NCBI GenBank assembly: GCA_947589345.1
Contig: CANQAC010000004.1
Coordinates: forward strand, 19,144 to 83,143
Direction: 5' to 3'
Source: an uncultured Akkermansia sp.
GTDB lineage: Bacteria > Verrucomicrobiota > Verrucomicrobiia > Verrucomicrobiales > Akkermansiaceae
DNA: 64,000 nucleotides
In this document: positions 56,302 through 64,000 of the stretch, piece by piece
Layout of the letters: each line of letters opens with the position of its first letter
How positions within the stretch are numbered: position 1 is the stretch's first letter
Program-made: the position numbers and the translations under genes
The notes under the pieces: model-generated
Databases searched by the model: none
What the model saw: the letters and a program-made list of their open reading frames with translations, nothing else
Told to the model about the DNA's origin: nothing

Positions 56302-57660
56302 TTAGTCGAACATATCTTTTATTGTATCTCGTGAACGAAACTGCTCTATGATTTCGGCGATGAAAGTCGAATCCGTTTGTGGATTGCAGACGCTGTAGCC
56401 GCCTTTGATGGTACGAACAAACTCCGCCAACTCATACCGCAGGCCGTCTCCTTCGAAAGGTGTTACGTATCTTTGATTTTGCCGAACATCTTCCCGTCTT
56501 AATTCGAAGCAGTCGATTTTCCACCACGGCGCAGGAACATAAATGTATCCTTTTGTCCCTGCAATGACCATGTCTCCTTCGCGCTTCACACCGATTCCGA
56601 CCGTTGCCGATGCAATAGCATGCTCATAGCGCATATTTGCTCGCGTGTAAATGTCGACGCCGTCCTGCATGAACGAATGAAATTCAACGGATTTTACGTC
56701 CTCCCCCAAAATTCGAGAGATCGCAAGCAACGGGTATGAGGCGAGTTCCGTGAACGCTCCTCCGGCTTGATTCGGATCATAGACACGATCCGTACGATCC
56801 GTAACAAGTTTTGTGAACGCGGCATCGACAGAATGCACAGTACCGATCTCTCCTTCTCGAACCATTGAGATGACCCGTTGAAAGGACGGAGTCCATAGCG
56901 TTTTAAAAGCTTCCATGAGCACACAGTTGTTTTTTGTCGCGATATCATAGAGCATATTTACATCCTCTCGATGGAGCGTCATGGGTTTTTCGCAAAGGAC
57001 ATGTTTCCCTCTTTCCAGAGCATGTTGCGTGAAATCCACATGCAAATGATGAGGCAAGGCTATGTAGACGGCATCCAATGGTTCTAAGAAATCATCATAA
57101 TTAGTTTTCCATGATGAAAGTTCATATTTCTTTGCAAACTCACGGCAGTGTTCCTCGTTTCTACCGAATACGGATGTTATTTCCAGACCGCTCACCGCAT
57201 AGGCTTCCGCTGCTAGACGATGTGCAATCCTCCCGTTCCCTGCAATACCCATAGAGATAATGCGGTTTCCGGAATTTCTTAATGATGAAGAAGATATGCC
57301 CTTTGTCCGTTCTAGATAGACTACTTCACAATATTTTTTCAAGTAATCAAATTTCCCTCTCCAATCGGATCCGAATGTGATTACATCTGCTCCAAATTTT
57401 TGAATGTCATGGACTTTTTGTCCATCGACTGCCTCTTCTATAATCATGTCGGCATATCCCAACTGAGCAACCGCAGCTTTCCTTTCCTCCAAGCTTTGTA
57501 CTACGTTGAGCTTGCCACGATACCTGTCGTACTCTGGAGTCGTGACTCCTACAATCAGAAAGTCTCCGAGGCCTTTGGCACGTTTTAAAAGTTTCGCGTG
57601 TCCTTCATGCAATAGGTCGAACGTGCCGTACGTTAAGACGATTCTTTTCTTTTTCTCCAT
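56302..57660 (-). CDS. cytidylyltransferase-Gfo/Idh/MocA oxidoreductase fusion
   Basis: 452 residues. Residues 1-130 are a TagD-like glycerol-3-phosphate cytidylyltransferase: VLTYGTFDLLHEGHAKLL (HxGH) and ERTKGISSSSLRN. From about 135 a Gfo/Idh/MocA dehydrogenase follows: ISMGIAGNGRIAHRLAAEA (Rossmann), HVLCEKPMTL, and the C-terminal sheet domain. A chain that reduces a sugar and adds CMP would produce a CDP-polyol, comparable in logic to Bcs1/TarIJ for CDP-ribitol. The substrate is unknown. It lies 31 bases after the HAD gene. Confidence 0.9.
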   Translation of the reverse strand: MEKKKRIVLTYGTFDLLHEGHAKLLKRAKGLGDFLIVGVTTPEYDRYRGKLNVVQSLEERKAAVAQLGYADMIIEEAVDGQKVHDIQKFGADVITFGSDWRGKFDYLKKYCEVVYLERTKGISSSSLRNSGNRIISMGIAGNGRIAHRLAAEAYAVSGLEITSVFGRNEEHCREFAKKYELSSWKTNYDDFLEPLDAVYIALPHHLHVDFTQHALERGKHVLCEKPMTLHREDVNMLYDIATKNNCVLMEAFKTLWTPSFQRVISMVREGEIGTVHSVDAAFTKLVTDRTDRVYDPNQAGGAFTELASYPLLAISRILGEDVKSVEFHSFMQDGVDIYTRANMRYEHAIASATVGIGVKREGDMVIAGTKGYIYVPAPWWKIDCFELRREDVRQNQRYVTPFEGDGLRYELAEFVRTIKGGYSVCNPQTDSTFIAEIIEQFRSRDTIKDMFD

Positions 57661-57691
57661 AGCTGGGTTTTACTTTTACTTGGGAGGAAGC

Positions 57692-59545
57692 TCATCTCGG
57701 AATATTATATTTTTTCCGTATATCCTTCATTCTTTTTCTACATTTCTGCTTATATCTTCCGAAGGCGATATGTGAAATTAAGCTGTATTTTATATATGAG
57801 AATTCGTGCCTTATATCTCTGAAATTAAATGGATGGATGAGTCTTCCGTACCTTGTATGAGCTTCATCAAAGCCGTGAAATACTGGCCAAAAATGCCACC
57901 TGTCCCTCATACTGGGGAAATTGCAAATGGAGTTGACTAATTCAATTAGTGTGGAGACATCAAAATCAATCAAGCAATTGAAAGTAGAAAGATAGTCGTT
58001 AGCGAATTGGACTTCGGAACGGGATATCTCTCGGCTAATGACGGCACGCCTTTTTTCGTACTTATTATCAAGTCTTATGATCTTGCCATCCGGGCTGAAA
58101 TTCTTCACCGGGAGTTCCGGTGCCGTAATAAGTAGCTCTATCATCTGATACTTGCCAAACACGTGAATGAAGTCTTTCTGATAGGCTCTGAGATTGAAAT
58201 GATTTTCTGCGGTAATTACCCAGTACAATCCGAGAATATCTCTGTCCGGAAAGACTCTTTGCAAACACTTATACGAATTGCATGCTCCAGCCGCTATATC
58301 AAAGATTGCTATTCTTTTATCTCTGATATTAAAAGTATTTATGTAATTTTTGTAGCACTCGAGAATTTTTCCCGCCAATGGTTGTAAAACATCACGATTC
58401 TCGTTTATGAAGTCGGCACGTTCACTATTACTATTCCAACTCCTTCCTTTGCATCGGCGATTAAACTCGGGCGATATCTCTTTGAACATTCGTATAATGC
58501 TCTCGGACTTGTGTGTCCAAGGAAGTTCGTGTTCCACTTCCAATGAAGTCAGTAAATTGATCGCTCTTGATGCAATAACATAGTGAGTTTTAACACTTGG
58601 TGCTATGAGATTGATAATTTTTTCTATGGTGTACCCATCCCTTGCTACACATACCAATTCGCGTCGCTTGTCCCTTTGCATTTCATTGGTGATGAACTTG
58701 CATAGGCCATAACATACTCCCCCGCCATAGACGTACCCGAATTCTTCCCAATAGTTTTTAAAGGAATGCTTTAGGGTAAGCCTTTTGATTATTAATCCCA
58801 AAATGACGCTCGAAGTTAATTGATTGTTGTTTTTCCAAAAAAATTCCAATCTTGGGAATAGTTTAAAAAGCTTGTTCTTTCCGGATGTTATATAAACGGC
58901 CTTGAGCCCCGCAGCCTTTGCCGCAAGATAATCGGACTTGCGATTGTCTCCTATATGGAGTACCTTTGATGCTTTGACCTTAAGTGTTTGTACGACATAA
59001 GGGAACAGAGTGTTCTGATACTTAGATCTTCTCAAATAGCCTGATACGTATATATCCTTGCTGTTAGAATAACCGTTTTTTTCTAATAGTTTGAGGAGAA
59101 AATCTTGGCTATAATACATATCCGTGGTGAATACCACTTTCTTGCCCTTTTTAATGGCGTAATCATAAAATTTTTTTGTTTCTATTTGTGGATAAATCGT
59201 TTCATATTCAAATTGAGCCTCAAGTTCCTTCATATAGTGGAATTTTGATGGCATGCAATGGTACAACTCATCATAGGTAACTTGTACCTTATTCAGTTTT
59301 TTCCTGGCCTCTTTCTCTGCGTTAAGCCTTGCCTGATAAAATTCAGGTTCATCATATCTCTTAGACAAAAAAAGAAAAACGTCTTTAGGTTCACAGAAAG
59401 GTCTGTTTAGCAGAGTATCAAAAACGTCGAAAGATATTACCTCAGCCTGTCTGATTTTCAGCTTGATGTAAAATGAAACTAAGACCTGCCAAGCCCGACT
59501 AAATCGTAGATGTGCGCTTAAAATCCCCATGAATTCTTTTTCCAT
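57692..59545 (-). CDS. HAD-like hydrolase domain with large uncharacterised C-terminal domain
   Basis: 617 residues. The N-terminal 200 are a HAD domain: ISFDVFDTLLNRPF (nucleophile Asp), VFTTDMYYS (motif II) and VLHIGDNRKSDYLAAKAAG (motif IV). The C-terminal 400 residues contain VCVARDGYTIEKI and IFDIAAGACNS, a combination often seen in capsule loci but without a defined reaction. The coding region is AT-rich. In context it may be a phosphatase or transferase acting on a sugar phosphate. Confidence 0.78.
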   Translation of the reverse strand: MEKEFMGILSAHLRFSRAWQVLVSFYIKLKIRQAEVISFDVFDTLLNRPFCEPKDVFLFLSKRYDEPEFYQARLNAEKEARKKLNKVQVTYDELYHCMPSKFHYMKELEAQFEYETIYPQIETKKFYDYAIKKGKKVVFTTDMYYSQDFLLKLLEKNGYSNSKDIYVSGYLRRSKYQNTLFPYVVQTLKVKASKVLHIGDNRKSDYLAAKAAGLKAVYITSGKNKLFKLFPRLEFFWKNNNQLTSSVILGLIIKRLTLKHSFKNYWEEFGYVYGGGVCYGLCKFITNEMQRDKRRELVCVARDGYTIEKIINLIAPSVKTHYVIASRAINLLTSLEVEHELPWTHKSESIIRMFKEISPEFNRRCKGRSWNSNSERADFINENRDVLQPLAGKILECYKNYINTFNIRDKRIAIFDIAAGACNSYKCLQRVFPDRDILGLYWVITAENHFNLRAYQKDFIHVFGKYQMIELLITAPELPVKNFSPDGKIIRLDNKYEKRRAVISREISRSEVQFANDYLSTFNCLIDFDVSTLIELVNSICNFPSMRDRWHFWPVFHGFDEAHTRYGRLIHPFNFRDIRHEFSYIKYSLISHIAFGRYKQKCRKRMKDIRKKYNIPR

Positions 59546-59583
59546 TAAATAGATAACTCCTCCCCCCTCCCAACAACCGACTG

Positions 59584-60636
59584 TTAATCCGAATTAATAA
59601 AGCGGCGAACGGCACGAAGGCGCTCCCTAAAGCTTTTCTTTCTTTCCTCGTAATGTTTGCGTTTTTTACCAAGCATAATTTTAGAAAGAAAGCGATATCG
59701 ATAGTACCTGCGTCTGAGTTTTCCGTATTGCAACGCATCTTTCAAAATCCTTTGCGAAACTGTGCTGTTTTTTTCGACCACTCGCGTCTTCTCCTCACGC
59801 TCGGCAAGGTTTACGTACAAAATTTCTTCATAGAAGGGCGTCATTCTTGCAAAATGGAAATAGACGTGAGACATCTCTACCCACGGTTTTTTCCAAGGCT
59901 TTTTTGGGCCCGCCCAATGGAGAATTACAGGATTAGAGAAGGCTTCCTTTTTTTGATCCATGTCATAATAACGTTGAACAGGCATGGCATTAAAAATATG
60001 TGGTAAGTACTGCACATGGGGAGCAAGTGTTATGTTGAGTGTATCCTGATCGGGGAACCATAGCAAATTACGGTATTTTTCTAAATTGTCGAAAAGCTTT
60101 TCCTCAATCCTGTCTTCTCTCCATTTTTTCAAATTCATGACAGAAACGCCTGTGTTCACGTAGATGTAATTCTCCGGCAGAGGTAATTTTTTTGCCCATG
60201 AATTTGGCTTCAAAGGAAACTGATCCGTAACAGCAGCCATGTAATCATTTGTGACATCAACATGCCATAATTGAGCGATATCTCCCTGTGCTACAAGATC
60301 GGCGTCTAGGAAAATACATTTATCCAAATCAGGTTTTAACGATGAAATAAGGAATCTGTAGTTGGTATTATCGGAGATGTGTTTTTGACTGCTCTTGGGG
60401 ACATGGTTAAATCGAGAGCAGTCAATGGGGATATACTCAATCTCAAACGACTTAATCTTCTGCAAGCATGCTATGCGATTTTTATTATGTTCTGATATCC
60501 CCCCATCAAGAATGTAGAAATGTACAGGTGACTCCGTATTAACAACGATACTCACAATACTTACTGCAAGGTATTTGGCGTAATTATTGTCAGCCGTGAA
60601 GAAGATGTGTATCGCAGGACTAGATTCGATATTCAT
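59584..60636 (-). CDS. GT8-family glycosyltransferase
   Basis: 350 residues from the ATG at 60636. The start IHIFFTADNNYAKYLAVSIV, the DxD strand CIFLDADLVAQGD and the C-terminal HWAGPKKPWKKPW are typical GT8. A highly basic C-terminal tail (KKRKHYEERKKSFRERLR) may bind the membrane. The open frame extends back to 61056, but that part is the other reading of glf and is not translated. It follows glf by 10 bases. Confidence 0.92.
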   Translation of the reverse strand: MNIESSPAIHIFFTADNNYAKYLAVSIVSIVVNTESPVHFYILDGGISEHNKNRIACLQKIKSFEIEYIPIDCSRFNHVPKSSQKHISDNTNYRFLISSLKPDLDKCIFLDADLVAQGDIAQLWHVDVTNDYMAAVTDQFPLKPNSWAKKLPLPENYIYVNTGVSVMNLKKWREDRIEEKLFDNLEKYRNLLWFPDQDTLNITLAPHVQYLPHIFNAMPVQRYYDMDQKKEAFSNPVILHWAGPKKPWKKPWVEMSHVYFHFARMTPFYEEILYVNLAEREEKTRVVEKNSTVSQRILKDALQYGKLRRRYYRYRFLSKIMLGKKRKHYEERKKSFRERLRAVRRFINSD

Positions 60637-60646
60637 ATTATGATTT

Positions 60647-61792
60647 CTATGATAAATTTGTACATATCGATAAAAAAACCTTGAGAGCTTCCTCCACGGT
60701 TTGGTCCATGTTGAGGTAACGGTAGGAGGCGAGGCGACCGAGGAAGTGGGTGTTGGGGAGGGATGCGGCAAGTTGAGCGTAGCACTCGTAGAGAGCGGCG
60801 TTCTGAGCAGATGGGATGGGGTAGTAGGGTTCGTTCTTGCCGGGAGAGTAGGCGCAGGGGTATTCGCGTGAAATGGTGGTGTGCGGCGTTTCCTCGTCCA
60901 GGTAGTACTTGTACTCCACCTGGCGGGTGAAGTCGTAATTGCAGGGGAAGTTGATCTGCGGACCGGACTGCACGAACTCTCGCGGCAGGTTGCGAAACTG
61001 GAGATCCAGGCTGCGGTAGGGAAGCGCTCCGAACTCGTAACCGAAAAACTCGTCAATCGGACCCGTGAAGAAAAGCCGGTCGTAGGAAATTTTCCCCTTC
61101 ACATCCGACCAATTCGTGTTGAGGCGCAGCTCAATGAGCGGGTGATCCAGCATCCGCTTTGCCATGGTCGTGTACCCCTCGGCGGGAATCGCCTGATACG
61201 TGTCGCGGAAATAGCGGTCGTCCCGCCCGACTCGCACGGGTACGCGCCCGCTCACGGAGGCGTCTAATTGCTCTGCCGTCAACCCCCACTGCTTCATCGT
61301 GTACCCGGCAAACACCTTTTCGTAGATGAAATCCGCCAGCAAATGCAGGTCCTCATCCTTGGTCTCGCGCAGCTTGAGGATAGGCACATCCGTGTTGAAC
61401 CCGAAGGAGGCAATCAGTTTCTCCTCAATGCGGGCTGCCATCGTGCGCGGAAAGAGCGTATGCAGCGAGTCGAGGTTGAAGGGCACCGGCACCTCCGTGC
61501 CGTCCACTACTGCCTTCACTCGGTACATGAAGAGATGCCACTCGGTGAAACGGCTCAGGTAGTCCCACACCTCCCTGCTGTTGGTATGGAAGGCGTGAGG
61601 TCCGTACTTATGCACGGTCACCCCTGTTTCGGGATCTTTCTCATCGTAGATATTGCCGCCGATGTGGGGGCGCTTATCAATGATGAGCACGGGCTCCCCG
61701 AGCTGAGAGGCGATACGCTCCGCCACGACCACGCCGGACAGACCGCAGCCTACCACCAGGTTCTTCACGTGTTCCGATTGGGGTGTACTCAT
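60647..61792 (-). CDS. glf: UDP-galactopyranose mutase
   Basis: 381 residues. The FAD motif is VVGCGLSGVVVAERIASQ, then IDKRPHIGGNIYDE, and the substrate region has PHAFHTNSREVWDYLSRF. Later come GYTMKQWGLT, TGPIDEFFGYEFGALPYRSL and ISREYPCA. It makes UDP-galactofuranose, so the glycan should contain Galf. The ATG at 61792 lies 7 bases after the galE stop; the upstream open frame overlaps galE and is discarded. Confidence 0.97.
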   Translation of the reverse strand: MSTPQSEHVKNLVVGCGLSGVVVAERIASQLGEPVLIIDKRPHIGGNIYDEKDPETGVTVHKYGPHAFHTNSREVWDYLSRFTEWHLFMYRVKAVVDGTEVPVPFNLDSLHTLFPRTMAARIEEKLIASFGFNTDVPILKLRETKDEDLHLLADFIYEKVFAGYTMKQWGLTAEQLDASVSGRVPVRVGRDDRYFRDTYQAIPAEGYTTMAKRMLDHPLIELRLNTNWSDVKGKISYDRLFFTGPIDEFFGYEFGALPYRSLDLQFRNLPREFVQSGPQINFPCNYDFTRQVEYKYYLDEETPHTTISREYPCAYSPGKNEPYYPIPSAQNAALYECYAQLAASLPNTHFLGRLASYRYLNMDQTVEEALKVFLSICTNLS

Positions 61793-61799
61793 CGTCAGA

Positions 61800-62786
61800 T
61801 TAAAAGCGTCGGTGTTGCTCCCACTGCCAAGCGGTGGAGAGGATGGAACGGATATCGGTATGGCGCGGCTGCCAGCCGAGGATGGAACGCGCGGCAGCAT
61901 TGTTGGCGCAGAGCCGTGCGGGGTCTCCGGGACGCCGCCCCGTCAATTCCTTGGGGCAGGACTTGCCGCATACTTCCTCGGCGGCGTGAATCAACTCCAG
62001 CACACTCGTGCCGCAGCCCGTGCCGAGGTTGATGCAGCCGGAGTAGTCTTCCAATTTTTCCAGCGCGAGGCGGTGCGCCTCCGCCAGGTCCTCCACGTGG
62101 ATGTAGTCGCGGATGCAGGAGCCGTCCGGCGTGTCGTAATCCGTGCCGAACACGCGGATGCAATCCCGCTTGCCGGCGATGGCTTGCAGTACCAGCGGAA
62201 TCAGGTGCGTCTCCGGGTCGTGCGCCTCTCCGATGCTGCCGTCCTCTGCGGCTCCGGCGGCGTTGAAGTAGCGCAGGGCGATGTGTTGCAAACCATAGGC
62301 GCGTTCGTAGTCCGAAAAAATCTGCTCCACCATGAGCTTGCTGCGCCCGTAGGGGTTGATGGGATTCTGCGCATGCTTCTCATCGATGGGCGTGTAGCGC
62401 GGCTCGCCATAGGTGGCGCAGGTGGAGGAGAAGACGATCTTCTTCACGTTATGCTCCAGCATAGCGTCCAACAGGTTGAGCGTGCCGACCACGTTGTTGC
62501 GGTAGTACTTGGCGGGCTTGGTGACGCTCTCGCCCACGTAGGCAAAGGCAGCGAAGTGTACCACGGCATCGATGTCGTACTTTTCAAAGAGAGTTTTCAG
62601 GCTCTCCGGGTCCAGCAAGTCGGCCTTTTCAAAGGCGGCACGGGAGTCCACCGCCTCGCGGTGTCCGTAGATCAGGTTGTCGGCCACCACCACGCGGTAG
62701 CCGCGATCCAGCAGATGCCGCACCGTGTGCGAGCCGATGTAGCCCGCCCCTCCCATCACGAGGATTTGTTTTGTTTCGGTATTCAT
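61800..62786 (-). CDS. galE: UDP-glucose 4-epimerase
   Basis: 328-residue short-chain epimerase. It has the NAD motif MGGAGYIGSHTVRHLLDRGY, then VVADNLIYGH, VHFAAFAYVGESV, the catalytic Ser region FSSTCATYGEP and Tyr-x3-Lys in NPYGRSKLMVEQ. It supplies UDP-galactose for glf and the galactosyltransferases. It overlaps the upstream dehydrogenase gene by 4 bases (ATGA). Confidence 0.97.
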   Translation of the reverse strand: MNTETKQILVMGGAGYIGSHTVRHLLDRGYRVVVADNLIYGHREAVDSRAAFEKADLLDPESLKTLFEKYDIDAVVHFAAFAYVGESVTKPAKYYRNNVVGTLNLLDAMLEHNVKKIVFSSTCATYGEPRYTPIDEKHAQNPINPYGRSKLMVEQIFSDYERAYGLQHIALRYFNAAGAAEDGSIGEAHDPETHLIPLVLQAIAGKRDCIRVFGTDYDTPDGSCIRDYIHVEDLAEAHRLALEKLEDYSGCINLGTGCGTSVLELIHAAEEVCGKSCPKELTGRRPGDPARLCANNAAARSILGWQPRHTDIRSILSTAWQWEQHRRF

Positions 62787-64000
62787 GACTTTGCGAGGAA
62801 ACGGCAGTCGATAACACGAGAGGGTTCAAGCATGAGCTTTTTGATGGCGCTCATGTCGGCTTCCGCGAACTCCGGCCACTCCGTGAGGATTGCCAGCACG
62901 TGCGCCCCCTGTGCGGCGCTCTCCTTGTCCGGCGCGTAGGTGATGGAGTCGCCCAACAGCTTGCGAGCGTTATCCATCGCCTTGGGGTCGTAGGCGGTCA
63001 CCGTGACGCCTGCGCGTTTGATGAGGTGCTGCACAATGCCGATGGCGGGACTCTCCCGGCAGTCATCCGTGCCGTTCTTGAAGGCCAGTCCCCAGACGGC
63101 GATGCGCGGATGAGGGATGTCCTTGACGGCAGCCAGGATCTTCTGCGCCATCAGCTCGCGGCGTTTGGCATTGCCGGAAATCGTGGAACGAATCAGGGAA
63201 AGCTCCACCCCATGCTTGTGAGCCATGTGCAACAGGGCTTTCGTGTCTTTCGGGAAGCAAGAGCCGCCGTAGCCGGGTCCGGGGCGCAGGAATGCCAATC
63301 CGATGCGGGTGTCTTCTCCCATGCCGCGCGCCACCTCATGAATATCCGCTTGCACCGCTTCGCAGAAGTCGGCCATCTCGTTGATGTAGTGGATTTTCAT
63401 GGCGAGGAAGGCGTTGGAAGCGTATTTGATGGCCTCGGAGGAACGGCGGGAGACAAAGAGCATCTTCGGGGAGGGCTCCATGGGCGCGTACAGCTCACGG
63501 ATGAGGGAGCGAGCTTCTTTGCTCTGCGTGCCCACGACGATGCGGTTCGGGTGAAAGAAGTCATGCACGGCGTAGCCCTCGCGCAAGAATTCGGGCAACG
63601 AGATCACTTCCGCCTGCGCGGCAGGGTTGGCCTCGCGGATAAGCTGCTCGACTTCATCCCCGGTACCCACCGGCACGGTGGATTTGACGGCCACGACGGT
63701 GGGATGCTCAAGGCATTGAGCCAGCTGCTTCACTGCCGAGAAAAGGTAGGTCAGGTTGGCTTCGCCTGTGTCGGGGTTTTCCGGAGTCCCTACGGCGACC
63801 ATGACGATCTGCGCCCCCTTTACTCCCTGGGCCATATCCTCGGTGAACGTGAGTCGACCGGACCGCAACCCGGACTTCAGAAGCTCTTCCAATCCCTCTT
63901 CGAAGAGAGTGACTTCACCCGAACGCAGCTTCTCCACCTTCTCTTGGTCACAGTCGATGCACGTGACTTCATGCCCAAGGCTAGCTAATCCTGCCCCCGT
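62783..64000 (-). CDS. ugd: UDP-glucose 6-dehydrogenase, N-terminus cut by window edge
   Basis: 406 residues are visible and the frame stays open to the window edge, where ASLGHEVTCIDCDQEKVEKL marks the N-terminal Rossmann fold, so the true start lies beyond 64000. The catalytic Cys is in GPGYGGSCFPKDTKAL, with GTPENPDTGEANLTYL and KSTVPVGTGDE upstream and VWGLAFKNGTDDCRESPA in the C-terminal domain. It makes UDP-glucuronate for the glycan. Confidence 0.96.
   Translation of the reverse strand, partial: TGAGLASLGHEVTCIDCDQEKVEKLRSGEVTLFEEGLEELLKSGLRSGRLTFTEDMAQGVKGAQIVMVAVGTPENPDTGEANLTYLFSAVKQLAQCLEHPTVVAVKSTVPVGTGDEVEQLIREANPAAQAEVISLPEFLREGYAVHDFFHPNRIVVGTQSKEARSLIRELYAPMEPSPKMLFVSRRSSEAIKYASNAFLAMKIHYINEMADFCEAVQADIHEVARGMGEDTRIGLAFLRPGPGYGGSCFPKDTKALLHMAHKHGVELSLIRSTISGNAKRRELMAQKILAAVKDIPHPRIAVWGLAFKNGTDDCRESPAIGIVQHLIKRAGVTVTAYDPKAMDNARKLLGDSITYAPDKESAAQGAHVLAILTEWPEFAEADMSAIKKLMLEPSRVIDCRFLAKS

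Noticed and set aside
60637..61056. N-terminal extension of the GT8 protein
   Set aside because: It is a low-complexity Ser/Thr/Pro-rich reading of the glf gene in another frame; a normal GT8 start is at 60636.
61812..63988. Long plus-strand frames opposite galE and ugd (375 and 362 residues)
   Set aside because: Antisense shadows in a GC-rich region; composition is His/Val/Gly-rich with no motif.

Overview
The window reads as a chromosomal segment of a Gram-negative bacterium. Gene content suggests the PVC superphylum, most likely Verrucomicrobiota (inference, moderate confidence). The pointers are a dnaK-groES-groEL cluster, a carboxyspermidine-type polyamine pathway, single-chain GlyS, split PurS/PurL/PurQ, a membrane Ser/Thr kinase with C-terminal helical repeats paired with a SpoIIE-type phosphatase, and many lipoproteins and TPR proteins. 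There is no rRNA, no tRNA I could recognise, no CRISPR array and no insertion sequence. Both edges cut genes: murJ on the left and UDP-glucose 6-dehydrogenase on the right.

Layout. 1-6.4 kb (minus): hom-lysC, two membrane-anchored TPR proteins and murJ. 6.7-10.6 kb: an aldo/keto reductase, then (minus) a diverged alpha-glucan phosphorylase next to carboxynorspermidine synthase. 10.7-14.7 kb (minus): a compact operon with a YD-like secreted protein, a Tat-exported Fe-S flavoprotein, a small protein, MazG, a thioredoxin-like lipoprotein and a TetR regulator. 14.9-18.7 kb (plus): a lipoprotein, holA and mnmG. 18.8-23.6 kb (minus): a phosphatase-kinase pair. 24-28.2 kb (minus): a TPR lipoprotein with nspC, and htpG. 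28.4-30.4 kb (plus): ispE and a fused AhbA/AhbB-like siroheme decarboxylase. 30.4-33.3 kb: glyS and recA. 33.3-37.6 kb (minus): purC-purS-purL-purQ. 37.8-41.8 kb (minus): dnaK-groES-groEL. 42-43.8 kb: a GH13 amylase. 44-45.8 kb: an AbiE toxin-antitoxin pair. 46-64 kb (minus): one long polysaccharide operon.

The polysaccharide operon runs ugd, galE, glf, a GT8 transferase, a HAD protein, a cytidylyltransferase-oxidoreductase fusion, a DUF4422-GT8 fusion, a three-gene phosphonate cassette, then two AlgJ/AlgX-like membrane proteins flanking another GT8. The cassette is cytidylyltransferase-PEP mutase, phosphonopyruvate decarboxylase and an iron-type alcohol dehydrogenase. It predicts synthesis and CMP activation of 2-hydroxyethylphosphonate to decorate a galactofuranose/uronate-containing surface glycan. 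The middle of the operon (about 54.3-60.6 kb) is clearly more AT-rich than the sugar-nucleotide genes beside it.

Two regulatory patterns stand out. First, at least ten genes have a sigma-70-like -35/-10 pair whose -10 box ends only 6-10 bases before the chosen ATG. This implies widespread leaderless or near-leaderless mRNAs, and it corrects several start sites (hom, htpG, glyS, recA, ispE). Second, the dnaK promoter carries three near-identical 15-bp palindromes with centres exactly 21 bp apart, and no CIRCE element. They look like an undescribed heat-shock operator.
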